Positions 38,626 to 46,559 are shown, counted from the first letter of the stretch. The stretch: 64,000 nucleotides of DNA from Sphingomonas lycopersici (GCF_026130605.1 NZ_JANFAU010000006.1:124001-188000); one strand, 5' to 3'. Numbers and translations are program-made. Notes: generated from the letters alone by a model not told the origin.

Positions 38626-41262
38626 TCACCATGTTTTCCGTAGCGAGAACGAAACGAAGCGTCCGACCGCGGAAGCGTTTGCTGGATCGTAGTTCGTCTG
38701 CGTTGCGAAGGGCGAAGCAACATAGGGTGGACGCTCGTTAGTGAGGTTCTGTACCGTGAACGCGAAATGTGTTCCGCTCAGCAGTCCGTGGCCTTCCGCG
38801 AACGCATAGCTCAGATAGAGGTCGGCGGTCGCCCAGGACGAGATCGGGCGAAAAGGCGTGTAGCGATCGTTGGAATATGGGCCGATATAGCTCACCGTCA
38901 GACCCGAGGAGAATCCACCGTTTGCCCAATTGAGCGAGCCGGTTGCGCGAAAATCCACCGGGAGCGCAAAGCGGTTGCGAAGATCGATGGGTGCCGCGCC
39001 ATCGATCAGGATATATCGGTTCCTGAAGATGTAGGTTGCAGCGATCGTGGAAGACAGCGAGCCGCCGAACAGGGGGGCGTTCCAGGAGAGCGATGCGTCC
39101 AGCGCTTCCTGTCTGGTCTCGCTGAGGTTCCGAACCCGATTATCGAGGATCGCCCGGACGCTATTGGCCGGCTTGCCGGCCGTGCCAAGCAGTCTACAGT
39201 CCGTGCAGTTGTAATAGCTTTCTACCAGGGCAAGTGAAGGATCACGCGAGATTAGGAATTGCACGTTCGACGCCGCCGGTTGGAACGCGTTGAAGGTATT
39301 GTTGCCCGGAAAAGGTGGGGTCGAAATCCGATTGTCGTAGTCGATCTTGTAGTAGTTCACGCGCATACGCAGCCGGGAGAGCGAGGGTGGCGCCAGTTCG
39401 GCTCCCAAGAGAAAGGTGCGCGCTGTTTCTGGCCGCAAATCAGACGTTCCAGCGGAATTGTCGATCAGCGTGCGAGTCGTACCAGTCGGTGATGTCGGAT
39501 CGGGAATGTCGGAGACGATGTAGATACGATTTGGGATGCGGTACGCGAGCGATGGCGCATGAAAGGCTGTCGACCATGAACCGCGTAACCGGAGCCCCCT
39601 CAGGGGCTCCCAGAGAATGCCGAAGCGCGGATTGGTCGTGCTGCCAACGTCGCTGTAGTGATCATAGCGTCCAGCGACGGAGATTTCGAGGCGACGTATC
39701 CCCGGACCGCCATTGCTTTCCCCGATGACGGGTATCGCAAGCTCGCCAGCCAAACCTGTGATACCTCTGGAGACTGATCGGTCTGGCGCGAATCTCACAC
39801 CATTCGCGAGCTGGTCGAAAATCGAATAGTCTTGGCGACGATATTCGACGAAGATAGCTGCCCGAAGTTCACCGCCGGGTAGCGCCATGATCGGTCCATC
39901 GAGCTTGCCGTCAATCGACGTGAGTTCGTTAGTGTATTCGACATGCTGTTGGGATGGTGCGCCGACATCGAATTCCGTTAGGCTGTCGGTCGTCTCGTTC
40001 ACCCGCGTGAATCCGCCGCCAACGTTGAGGCGCCAGTTTGCGCCGAGCCGGACTTCGGCGCTCAAATCGCCCCCGTATTGACGCGCGTGACCGTTGCTTG
40101 TGTTCACATTGCTGCCAACCGTATCTGCGACCGAAAGCGTCTGGCGGTCGCCGAACATGCCTGTGCCCGCAATGACGAACATCGAGCCGATGTCCTGATG
40201 GAATGACAGGACGGCTTTGTCCGAATTTTCCCGCGGGGTCAGGAAAAAGTTTCGAGCCTGAGTGAGATACGGCCGGTCGCGCTGCTGAATTTCATGTGTG
40301 TCCCGGTGCTCATACGCCGCCATTACGTTTCCGGACCCCCAGCTTGTGCCGAGAAGTTGGGAGCCGATAAGTTCGCGCCCACCGCCTTCGGTGGAGTCAC
40401 CGATCCGAAAGGAACTCTCAGCCCCGTTGAAGTCGTGGCGTAGCGCAATGTTGACCACACCGCCGATCGCGTCCGAACCGTAAAGAGCGGAGGCGCCATC
40501 GGTGAGGACATCGATGCGATCCACCGCGCTCAGCGCGATCAGGGAAACGTCAACAAAGCCGCCACCCTGCCCGGCGCCAGAGGTACGCCGGCCATCGACC
40601 AAGGTGAGCGTGCCGCCCGCGCCCAATCCGCGCAGATTGAAGGCGGAGCCGCGCGTGTCGCTCGTGCCGCCAAGCGAACGCAATCCGGCGCCGTTCAAGC
40701 CGCCGCCACCGCCAATCGATTCAGCAGTGGCATCTCCAAGATTCTGCGGGATTCGCCTCGCAAACTGCTCGATTGTCGAAGCACCGGTACGCTCGATTTG
40801 CTGACGCGTATAAGTGTCAACTGGCGCTATTGGTGAAACCCCTCTTATCAGCGTGCCAACGACGACAATCTCATTGTTCTTCTCGCCGCTCGAAGCGCCA
40901 TAGGGTGTTTCTTCCCCTGGTGCCGCCGCTGGTTCAGTGGCGGCGGTGGACTCGTTTCCCAGTTTGGCCACGGCGAAGGCCCCCGAGGAATCCTTCCGTG
41001 CCCCAAAGCCGGTTCCGGCCAGGATCGCATTTAGCGCGTCCTCGGCAGTGCGCGCACCGCGCACGCCCGGCGATTGCGCTGACCGGACCTCGTCACCGCG
41101 ATAAATGACCTGCCGGCCCGACTGGCGGGCGAACGCATCGAGCGCGGATCTCAGCGAGCCCGCAGGTATGTTGAATTCGCGCGTTTGCGCCACTGCGGGC
41201 GTGGCGAGCGCCACGATGCAGGTGGTGGTTGCGAGTGCTGCTGCGAGTGTCCGGATCATCAT
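38626..41262 (-). CDS. TonB-dependent receptor with signal-transducing N-terminal domain
   Basis: 878 residues from ATG 41262 (next ATG 41259 is equivalent). The signal peptide is LAAALATTTCIVALATPAVA. The secretin/TonB short N-terminal (STN) domain at about 27-95, REFNIPAGSLRSALDAFARQ, marks a transducer that signals to FecR. The plug domain from about 135 has STIEQFARRIPQ and VDRIDVLTDGASALYGSDAI. A 22-strand barrel ends in GRFVSFSLRKTW with the expected terminal aromatic. Ligand unknown; the downstream S9 hydrolase suggests a peptide. Preceded by a GTTACCC-N15-TTGTC element. Confidence 0.92.
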   Translation of the reverse strand: MMIRTLAAALATTTCIVALATPAVAQTREFNIPAGSLRSALDAFARQSGRQVIYRGDEVRSAQSPGVRGARTAEDALNAILAGTGFGARKDSSGAFAVAKLGNESTAATEPAAAPGEETPYGASSGEKNNEIVVVGTLIRGVSPIAPVDTYTRQQIERTGASTIEQFARRIPQNLGDATAESIGGGGGLNGAGLRSLGGTSDTRGSAFNLRGLGAGGTLTLVDGRRTSGAGQGGGFVDVSLIALSAVDRIDVLTDGASALYGSDAIGGVVNIALRHDFNGAESSFRIGDSTEGGGRELIGSQLLGTSWGSGNVMAAYEHRDTHEIQQRDRPYLTQARNFFLTPRENSDKAVLSFHQDIGSMFVIAGTGMFGDRQTLSVADTVGSNVNTSNGHARQYGGDLSAEVRLGANWRLNVGGGFTRVNETTDSLTEFDVGAPSQQHVEYTNELTSIDGKLDGPIMALPGGELRAAIFVEYRRQDYSIFDQLANGVRFAPDRSVSRGITGLAGELAIPVIGESNGGPGIRRLEISVAGRYDHYSDVGSTTNPRFGILWEPLRGLRLRGSWSTAFHAPSLAYRIPNRIYIVSDIPDPTSPTGTTRTLIDNSAGTSDLRPETARTFLLGAELAPPSLSRLRMRVNYYKIDYDNRISTPPFPGNNTFNAFQPAASNVQFLISRDPSLALVESYYNCTDCRLLGTAGKPANSVRAILDNRVRNLSETRQEALDASLSWNAPLFGGSLSSTIAATYIFRNRYILIDGAAPIDLRNRFALPVDFRATGSLNWANGGFSSGLTVSYIGPYSNDRYTPFRPISSWATADLYLSYAFAEGHGLLSGTHFAFTVQNLTNERPPYVASPFATQTNYDPANASAVGRFVSFSLRKTW

Positions 41263-41301
41263 ACCCCCCCGGGGGCGCGCTCCTTGCCCCTCTGGATGCG
41301 C

Positions 41302-41328
41302 GACAATCCGCCGACACAAAAGGGTAAC
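41302..41328 (-). promoter_or_regulatory. Putative ECF-type promoter before the TonB receptor
   Basis: On the minus strand GTTACCC (41328-41322), 15 bases, then TTGTC (41306-41302). The receptor start lies 40 bases further on. The same two blocks with exactly the same spacing precede fecI and luxR, and a CTGTC form precedes the HU gene. The layout fits a -35/-10 pair of an ECF sigma factor (the GTC end is common in ECF -10 boxes). The element overlaps no coding sequence. Confidence 0.7.
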
Positions 41329-41332
41329 ATCG

Positions 41333-42289
41333 TCAGTCGGAAATTCTGACGCGCTCGCCATCCTGCTCGATCTTGAGGCCATAGGCGTCATGCAGCAGCC
41401 GCGCGAACGCATCGACATTCGACGCCTGGAAGGTGCCCCCGATCGGGATGGCGGCGGCCGATGGATCCACCTCGAGTTGCGTACGGTTGTAGCGGTTGAA
41501 CTCGGCGGCGACCTCCGACAGAGGGATGAGATTGAAGGTCAGCATTCCGTCGCGCCAGGCGAGCGCGCTCTCGACCCGCTCCTCCGACTTCGCGGCGATC
41601 AGCGTCGAGCCGCCGCGCGTTATCGCGGTATCGCCCGCGGTTATGATCGCCGCGCTGGTGTCTCGCTGCTGATTGTCGTCGACACGGACCCGACCCTCGA
41701 CGACGTTGACCGTCACCCGGTCTCCGTCGCGCCGCACCGAGAACTTCGTGCCGAGGACGGTGATGGTGCGGCTGCCGGCATGCACGACGAATGGCTCGCC
41801 ATCGCGATGCCTGACCTCGAAATAGGCTTCGCCCGAATCCAGCCAGATGTCGCGCCTGTTCTCGTCGATGGCGGTGCGCACGACCGACTGCGTGTTGAGC
41901 TCGATCCTGCTGCCGTCCGCGAGCGAGATGATCTTGTGGCCGCCGACCGGCGTGTCGAACCGCGCCTGCTGCGCTTCAGGCTGGTGGACGAACTCGGGCG
42001 CGAGCGAATAGCCGCCGATCCCGATCGCCAGCAGGAGACTCGCCGCGATCGCCGGCGGCCACCAGCTGCGGCGGTATCCATGGGCCTGTCCGTGGCCCCA
42101 GTCGCCGAGCGACCGCACCCGGTCGGCCTGCGCCCAGCCATGCTCGGCGCGCAGCCAGGCCGCCCGGTTGGCCATCGATTCCTGAAGCCATCCATCCAGC
42201 TCGGCCTGATCATCGTCCGACCAGCCGGGCTCGTCGCGCCGGATCAGCCAGTCGAGCGCCTTGTCCTCGATCGCGCCATGGCGGCTCAT
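41333..42289 (-). CDS. FecR-type anti-sigma factor
   Basis: 318 residues. The cytoplasmic N-terminal DUF4880 segment, ALDWLIRRDEPGWSDDDQAE, is the sigma-binding part. One membrane helix lies at about 77-93 (PAIAASLLLAIGIGGYSLA). The periplasmic FecR domain has DGSRIELNTQSVV and DSGEAYFEV near 150. A C-terminal STN-like domain follows (PLSEVAAEFNRYNRTQLEVD), which meets the receptor's transducer domain. It holds the FecI-type sigma inactive until the receptor is occupied. Overlaps fecI by four bases. Confidence 0.92.
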   Translation of the reverse strand: MSRHGAIEDKALDWLIRRDEPGWSDDDQAELDGWLQESMANRAAWLRAEHGWAQADRVRSLGDWGHGQAHGYRRSWWPPAIAASLLLAIGIGGYSLAPEFVHQPEAQQARFDTPVGGHKIISLADGSRIELNTQSVVRTAIDENRRDIWLDSGEAYFEVRHRDGEPFVVHAGSRTITVLGTKFSVRRDGDRVTVNVVEGRVRVDDNQQRDTSAAIITAGDTAITRGGSTLIAAKSEERVESALAWRDGMLTFNLIPLSEVAAEFNRYNRTQLEVDPSAAAIPIGGTFQASNVDAFARLLHDAYGLKIEQDGERVRISD

Positions 42290-42858
42290 GGCTGCGCCTC
42301 CCCGGATGCGCGCCTGCCGAACTTCGGTCGCACAATCCTGCCGCTGCCGCCGATCATGTGATCGATCAGCGCCTTCATCCCATATTTGAGCTGCTGGCGG
42401 ACGGTTTCCGTCGAGACCCCCAGGGCCTCCGCCGCCTCCTGAGTCGAAAGACCGTCGAGCTTCCTGAGCCGCATCACCTCCCGGCAGCGCGGCGGCAGCT
42501 TGTCGATGCCGGCCTTGGCGTGGCGCAGCTCGTCGCGTGCCGTCAGCGCGCGCTCGGCCTCGAACAGGTCGAAGTCGAGGCTTTCGCCGTCGAGGTCGGC
42601 GACGATCTCGAAAGACACGATCCGGGCACGCTTCGCCTGGTTGATGAGGTGGTTGCGAGCGAGCGTGTACATGTAGGCACGCGTGTTGGCCGGCAGTTCA
42701 CGCCGCGCTCCGATCAGCGCATGCTCGTATATGTCCTGCCGCAGTTCGAACACGTCTTCCGCTACCCGCCAGTTGCGACGCACATAGGCCGTCAATGCCC
42801 GTTCGAGAGGGAGCACCTCCCGGACGAACCACGCATTGATCACATCGTCATCGACCAT
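42286..42858 (-). CDS. FecI-type ECF RNA polymerase sigma factor
   Basis: 190 residues. Region 2: LTAYVRRNWRVAEDVFELRQ and DIYEHALIGARR. Region 4: LPPRCREVMRLRKLDGLSTQ then EAAEALGVSTETVRQQLKYG, a helix-turn-helix for the -35 element. Partner of the FecR downstream. It carries its own GTTACCC-N15-TTGTC element 48 bases upstream of the start, which suggests autoactivation. It is divergent from the luxR operon across 320 bases (42859-43178). Confidence 0.92.
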   Translation of the reverse strand: MVDDDVINAWFVREVLPLERALTAYVRRNWRVAEDVFELRQDIYEHALIGARRELPANTRAYMYTLARNHLINQAKRARIVSFEIVADLDGESLDFDLFEAERALTARDELRHAKAGIDKLPPRCREVMRLRKLDGLSTQEAAEALGVSTETVRQQLKYGMKALIDHMIGGSGRIVRPKFGRRASGEAQP

Positions 42859-42905
42859 CTTGTTCGTCGGAGCAGCCCTCGCGTGACGCCTGTCCGTTGA
42901 GGGAA

Positions 42906-42932
42906 GACAAGACCCTCGCTCGAATGGGTAAC
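42906..42932 (-). promoter_or_regulatory. Putative ECF-type promoter before fecI
   Basis: Minus strand GTTACCC (42932-42926), 15 bases, TTGTC (42910-42906). It is identical in both blocks and in spacing to the element before the TonB receptor. A second, weaker copy in the same direction lies at 43035-43009 (GTTACCC, 15 bases, CGGTC) and could be a tandem promoter. Confidence 0.7.
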
Positions 42933-43069
42933 GCGATTTTTCTGTCCGACGCAGATTTTTCTCCGGCGAACGCCTGCCGCCCGTCGCGGCGTCCGCTCCG
43001 GGATGCTAGACCGGCGATGGCCGCCTTCGGGTAACATGTTGAACGCAGGCGAAATTGATCGATCGGTCT

Positions 43070-43096
43070 GTTACCCCTGCCACCGCCTCGCTTGTC
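43070..43096 (+). promoter_or_regulatory. Putative ECF-type promoter before luxR operon
   Basis: Plus strand GTTACCC (43070-43076), 15 bases, TTGTC (43092-43096). The luxR start is 82 bases further on. It has the same blocks and spacing as the elements before fecI and the TonB receptor, but facing the quorum-sensing genes. The interval between the divergent fecI and luxR starts thus holds two back-to-back copies plus one weaker copy. Nothing else is seen in that 320-base stretch. Confidence 0.65.
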
Positions 43097-43178
43097 ACAG
43101 TCGCGAGTGGGGTGGGAATGCAACCACACCGGCAAAGGGGGGCCCGGTCCGCGGCATGCCGCGGCAGGAGGTCAGCGA

Positions 43179-43949
43179 ATGGCTGGAAGGGACCAGTCAT
43201 CGAACGCATTCGGTTTCGGCCTGGCCGACGATATCCTGCGAGCGGTGCGGGGCGCGGGCGACTGGAAGCAGCTCCGGGCGATCACCCGCGATTTCAGTGA
43301 CGAAATCCGCTGCCGGCATTTCGCGCTCGTCACCCATGAGGACCTGCGAAGGCCCGGGCCAGGGGCCGTCGACCTGCGCGACTATGCCGCAGGCGCCGAG
43401 CGGCGGATCATCGACGAATGCCGCTACCGCCGCGATCCCGTCATGCGGGGATGCCTGTTCGCCGACAGCGCATTTCTGTGGTCGGAGCTGCGCGACATCA
43501 TCACACTCGATCATCACGACCGCATCGCGCTCGAGCTTGGCCGCCGCGAGGGCCTGAACGAAGGTATCACCGTGCCCTGCGGAAAGCTCGGTCACCGCCT
43601 CGGCTCCTGCACCTTCGCCGGCTTCCGGTCCTCGCGCATGGCGCAGCTCGCACTTGCGCCCGCGCAGATGTTCGGCGTCTTCGCGTTTCAGCGTGCCCGC
43701 CGACTGACGGGATTGCATTCACCGGGTCCCCTTCCACGGCTGGCGCCGCGCTACCGCGACTGCGTCGTGCTTGCGGGGCGCGGACTCCGAAACAAGCTCA
43801 TCGCCCACCGGCTCGGCCTCAGCGAGGACACGGTCGAGAGCTATCTGCGCGATGCGCGCAAGATGTTCGATGCACGCGACCGCACCGAGCTGATCGCGGC
43901 GGTGCTCCTCGCCGGCGAGATCACCCTCGACGAGCTGCGACACGGCTGA
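43179..43949 (+). CDS. LuxR-family quorum-sensing regulator (TraR-like)
   Basis: 256 residues from ATG 43179, with AGGAGG six bases upstream; the frame continues upstream without support. An autoinducer-binding domain covers about residues 20-165 (DLRDYAAGAERRIIDECRYR, VPCGKLGHRLGSC). The C-terminal LuxR helix-turn-helix follows, with CVVLAGRGLRNKLIAHRLGL and SEDTVESYLRDARKMF. It should bind the acyl-homoserine lactone made by the next gene's product. By analogy with TraR of the Mesorhizobium symbiosis ICE it would turn on the fseA-like gene. Confidence 0.9.
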   Translation: MAGRDQSSNAFGFGLADDILRAVRGAGDWKQLRAITRDFSDEIRCRHFALVTHEDLRRPGPGAVDLRDYAAGAERRIIDECRYRRDPVMRGCLFADSAFLWSELRDIITLDHHDRIALELGRREGLNEGITVPCGKLGHRLGSCTFAGFRSSRMAQLALAPAQMFGVFAFQRARRLTGLHSPGPLPRLAPRYRDCVVLAGRGLRNKLIAHRLGLSEDTVESYLRDARKMFDARDRTELIAAVLLAGEITLDELRHG

Positions 43950-43951
43950 CC

Positions 43952-43969
43952 CGCCCGGAATTCCGGGCG
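43952..43969. promoter_or_regulatory. Candidate lux/tra box: perfect 18-base palindrome
   Basis: CGCCCGGAATTCCGGGCG is a perfect palindrome three bases after the luxR stop and 56 bases before the luxI start. LuxR-type proteins bind 18-20 base palindromes just upstream of the promoters they activate, so this is the best site in the operon. It has no loop, which argues against a terminator. Confidence 0.5.
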
Positions 43970-43998
43970 CTGATCCTGACGATCCGAAGCTGCTTCCT

Positions 43999-44018
43999 TC
44001 CCGGCAGCACCACCGGGA
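43999..44018 (+). promoter_or_regulatory. Hairpin over the luxI ribosome binding site
   Basis: TCCCGG (43999-44004) can pair with CCGGGA (44013-44018) around an eight-base loop. The second arm contains part of the GGGAG ribosome binding site of luxI (start 44026). It might damp translation of the synthase. Confidence 0.4.
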
Positions 44019-44025
44019 GCAAGCC

Positions 44026-44628
44026 ATGATCCTCACCATCGAAAACCACCGCGAGAGCGCGCACGAAGGGGCGCTCGAGACCATGTTCGCCGATCGCAAG
44101 GCGCAGTTCGTCGACTTCTTCGACTGGGACGTGCCCGTCGTCGACGGTCGCTTCGAGATCGACCAGTTCGACACCGCGGATGCTGTGTACCTTGTCGCCG
44201 TTGATGAGTACGGCCGGCACGAGGCGTCGCTGCGAATGCTGCCGAGCTGGCAACCGCATCTCCTCGGGCAGATCTTCCCGCATCTCTGCGTCGGCGGCGT
44301 GCCCACCGGGCCGACGACCTGGGAGAGCACGCGGCTTTGCCTTCCAAGCCGGCACGGAGCGGGACGGCGGCGGATTCTGCGCAATGCGCTGATCTCGGCA
44401 ATGGCGGACTTCGCGCTGGCGCGCGGCATCGAGCATATCACCGGCGTCATTCCCGACGGCTTCCGGCGGGAGGTTCTGGCGATGGGCTGGCGCGCCGAGC
44501 CGCTCGGTCCGGCGCTGCGCATCAAGGGCGGCCCGATTGGCGCGTTCCGGATCGAGGTGACGCCCGACGTGCGCGAGCGTCTCTCCTGGACCGGCACCTA
44601 TGCCGGCGCACTGGAGCTCGCCGCATGA
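44026..44628 (+). CDS. Acyl-homoserine lactone synthase (LuxI family)
   Basis: 200 residues. Makes the diffusible signal from S-adenosylmethionine and an acyl carrier. Family motifs: MFADRKAQFVDFFDWDVPV near residue 21, then DQFDTADAVYLVAVD, GRHEASLRMLP, and TTWESTRLCLPSR near 100. The conserved Arg, Phe, Trp, Asp and Glu residues are all present. The acyl chain cannot be read from sequence. The stop overlaps the start of the dioxygenase gene (ATGA), so the two are translated together. Confidence 0.92.
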   Translation: MILTIENHRESAHEGALETMFADRKAQFVDFFDWDVPVVDGRFEIDQFDTADAVYLVAVDEYGRHEASLRMLPSWQPHLLGQIFPHLCVGGVPTGPTTWESTRLCLPSRHGAGRRRILRNALISAMADFALARGIEHITGVIPDGFRREVLAMGWRAEPLGPALRIKGGPIGAFRIEVTPDVRERLSWTGTYAGALELAA

Positions 44629-45479
44629 CCGCGCGGGACGATATCGCCATCGGCGAGCTCGCGCGGGACGGCTATTGCGTGCTGCGCGGCGTTCTCGAGC
44701 GAGCCGTCATCGGCGCGCTCGCGGATGATCTGGCGCCAAGTTTCGCCGCGACGCCGATGTGCCGGGGAGTCTTCTACGGCCATCGCACCCGCCGGTTCGG
44801 CGCGCTGCTGCGCCGGTCGGCCCACGCCGAGGCGCTGGTGCGCCATCCCGCGGTGCTGGCGATCGCCGAGCGCATGCTGCTGCCCTGGTGCGAGCGGATT
44901 GCGCTCAACCTGACCCAGGCGGTCGAGATCCATCCCGGCGCGCCGCCGCAGTTTCCGCATCGCGACCAGGACATGTGGGCCGGTCCCAAGGGCACTCTCG
45001 AATATCTGGTGAATGTCATGTGGCCGATCGATCCGTTCACGGAGGCGAACGGCGGCACGCGGCTGTGGCCCGGCAGCCATGACGATCAGGATGGGGCCGA
45101 TTTCGCCGAGGATCTCGCGATCGTGCCGGACATCGCGCCGGGCGACGCCTTGCTCTTCCTCGGCTCGACGCTCCATGGCGGAGGGGGCAACCGCTCGGCT
45201 GGGCTGCGCCGCGGCGTGATCGTCAGCTACTGTCTCGGCTGGCTCAAGCCCTTCGAGCTGCAGTGGCTAGTCTACCCGCCGGCGATCGCCAGGCATTTCT
45301 CGCCGGAGCTCGCCGCGCTCGTCGGCTATGCCCAGCATCGTCCCAATCTCGGCAATGTCGAAGGGCAGTGTCCGTCGGTGCTGCTTCGCGATGATGTGCC
45401 CGAGCATCTCGGCGCGGTCGATGCGCTGCGTCCGGACCAGGAGACGCTCGCAGCCGCATTCCTCGCCGGGCGGGATTGA
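44625..45479 (+). CDS. Phytanoyl-CoA dioxygenase (PhyH) family protein
   Basis: 284 residues. Fe(II)/2-oxoglutarate oxygenase fold: the iron ligands are His and Asp in FPHRDQDMW (about residue 106), and the distal His is in LFLGSTLHGGGGNRS (about 185), followed by an Arg for 2-oxoglutarate. PhyH enzymes hydroxylate acyl chains or small molecules. Placement between luxI and the fseA-like gene, coupled to both, suggests it acts on the signal molecule or its acyl precursor; this is an inference. Confidence 0.88.
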   Translation: MTARDDIAIGELARDGYCVLRGVLERAVIGALADDLAPSFAATPMCRGVFYGHRTRRFGALLRRSAHAEALVRHPAVLAIAERMLLPWCERIALNLTQAVEIHPGAPPQFPHRDQDMWAGPKGTLEYLVNVMWPIDPFTEANGGTRLWPGSHDDQDGADFAEDLAIVPDIAPGDALLFLGSTLHGGGGNRSAGLRRGVIVSYCLGWLKPFELQWLVYPPAIARHFSPELAALVGYAQHRPNLGNVEGQCPSVLLRDDVPEHLGAVDALRPDQETLAAAFLAGRD

Positions 45480-45481
45480 TC

Positions 45482-46208
45482 GTGGCGCGCTGGGAGCCGC
45501 CCGACTGGCGGGACGATGGTGCCTATGCGGCGGTGCTGGCGGGAGGACGGCCGGCGCTCGCATGGGAATTGCTGCGTCGCGATCCGGAGTATCGCGCATT
45601 CGTCTGCAGGGCCGATCCGAGCAACGACGTTTCGGCAGGCTGGGGGCTCCACTTTCGCGGCTGATCCGGCGCTGGACTGCGCGCGCGCCGGCTATATGTG
45701 GACAGCGTCGGCCGACCCGTATGTCTTGCGCGCCCGGGCCTCTCCGTTGGAGGGGCCGGCCGGCGATGCGATCGATCTTTCGCGCCATGTCCGTTGCACC
45801 TGGCCGCACGATGGATGCGGTCATGTTCGGCTCGCCCTGCCGGACGGCGACATGCGTATCGATCTCGTCGACGGCGCGATTATTCCGGGGTGCATGACAA
45901 TAGAGCCGGCGGTCGACTTCCGTCGCCCGCTCCATCCGCAACTGGAGTCGATCCGCCGGCTTGAAGCGCTCGTCCGCGGCGACCGACGGTCAATTTGCGA
46001 TCAGCGCTTCGTCCGTCTGGTCGAGGCGCTTCGCGCCGCCGATGCGCTTGCGGCCGGTGCGAGCCTGCGCGAGATCGGGCTCGGCATGCTGGGCGACGAC
46101 TGGCCTGGAGACGGCGAGCACTTGAAGTCACGCGCGCGGCGCAGGGTAGCGCTGGCCGGCGAGCTTACGCGCGCGGGACCAGGAGCCGTGCTCGCGCGGC
46201 GTATCTAG
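45482..46208 (+). CDS. FseA-like transfer activator split by a +1 frameshift
   Basis: Two frames. The first (GTG 45482, or TTG 45476) encodes a DUF6499-like part, RWEPPDWRDDGAYAAVLAGG then AWELLRRDPEYRAF, and stops at 45664. The second, in +1, encodes the DUF2285 part to 46208 (RFVRLVEALRAADALAAGAS). Joined after Phe at 45653-45655 they give a normal 241-residue fusion (WGLHF-AADPALD). In the Mesorhizobium ICE the paired genes msi172-msi171 are fused by programmed +1 frameshifting into FseA, which activates the excisionase gene. The frame geometry and family match exactly, so this is probably deliberate, not damage. Confidence 0.82.
45650..45664 (+). other. Putative +1 programmed ribosomal frameshift site
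   Basis: The first frame reads CAC TTT CGC GGC TGA. Skipping the C at 45656 gives CAC TTT GCG GCT GAT, which continues into the DUF2285 frame. TTT-C just before a downstream stop is a plausible +1 slip point. The precise base cannot be proved from sequence alone. Confidence 0.65.
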
Positions 46209-46444
46209 TTCGCTTCCGGCGCTGTCCGGATCAGTGACAGCGCGTCGACATCGAGTGCCGCCGCGACGTCAATGAATTCGAAGATGTCGAGCCGTCGTTC
46301 ACCCGTCTCGTACCGGGAGACATATTGCTGCGGCTTGCCGATCTTGTCGGCCACGGCCTGCTGCGTCAGCGCCTGTTGCTTGCGGGCCTCGACCAGTTGT
46401 TCGATCACCCAGCGATAGCGACTATCGTGGATGCCGCGCGCCAC
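46205..46444 (-). CDS. XRE-family repressor, QseC-like
   Basis: 79 residues from GTG 46444, with GAGGA six bases before it. HTH: ARKQQALTQQAVADKIGKPQ then QYVSRYETGERRLDIFEFID. Small stand-alone HTH protein divergent from the DUF2285 gene, with two near-identical operators between them (46452-46470, 46493-46511). In the Mesorhizobium ICE the small regulator QseC sits the same way next to qseM and sets the on/off state. Its stop overlaps the end of the fseA-like gene on the other strand by four bases. Confidence 0.8.
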   Translation of the reverse strand: MARGIHDSRYRWVIEQLVEARKQQALTQQAVADKIGKPQQYVSRYETGERRLDIFEFIDVAAALDVDALSLIRTAPEAN

Positions 46445-46451
46445 CAGTTCC

Positions 46452-46470
46452 TCACACCAAATTGATGTGG
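46452..46470. promoter_or_regulatory. Operator 1 of the XRE/DUF2285 intergenic region
   Basis: TCACACCAAATTGATGTGG, 14 of 19 positions identical to operator 2, partly palindromic (ACA...AA.TT...TGT). It lies eight bases upstream of the XRE start on the minus strand, overlapping where its leader would begin, so binding would repress the XRE gene. Confidence 0.7.
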
Positions 46471-46492
46471 CGAACCTGACTGCGATTGGTTC

Positions 46493-46511
46493 TTACACAA
46501 ACTTGATGTAA
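46493..46511. promoter_or_regulatory. Operator 2 of the XRE/DUF2285 intergenic region
   Basis: TTACACAAACTTGATGTAA, an imperfect palindrome (TTACA..AA.TT..TGTAA). Its start is 41 bases from operator 1, about four helical turns, so two protein dimers would sit on the same face. It lies 49 bases before the DUF2285 start. Confidence 0.72.
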
Positions 46512-46559
46512 ACATGTTCGAAGTGCCCCGATCGGCAGCACTGTTTTGGCGCGAGGACG

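Noticed and set aside
42859..43037. Small frame between fecI and luxR on the minus strand
   Set aside because: Covers the two back-to-back promoter elements, has no ribosome binding site and no recognisable protein pattern.
45476..46208. Reading the split regulator as a dead pseudogene
   Set aside because: Both parts are otherwise intact, the shift is +1 as in FseA, and the join restores the family sequence exactly; programmed frameshifting is the better explanation.
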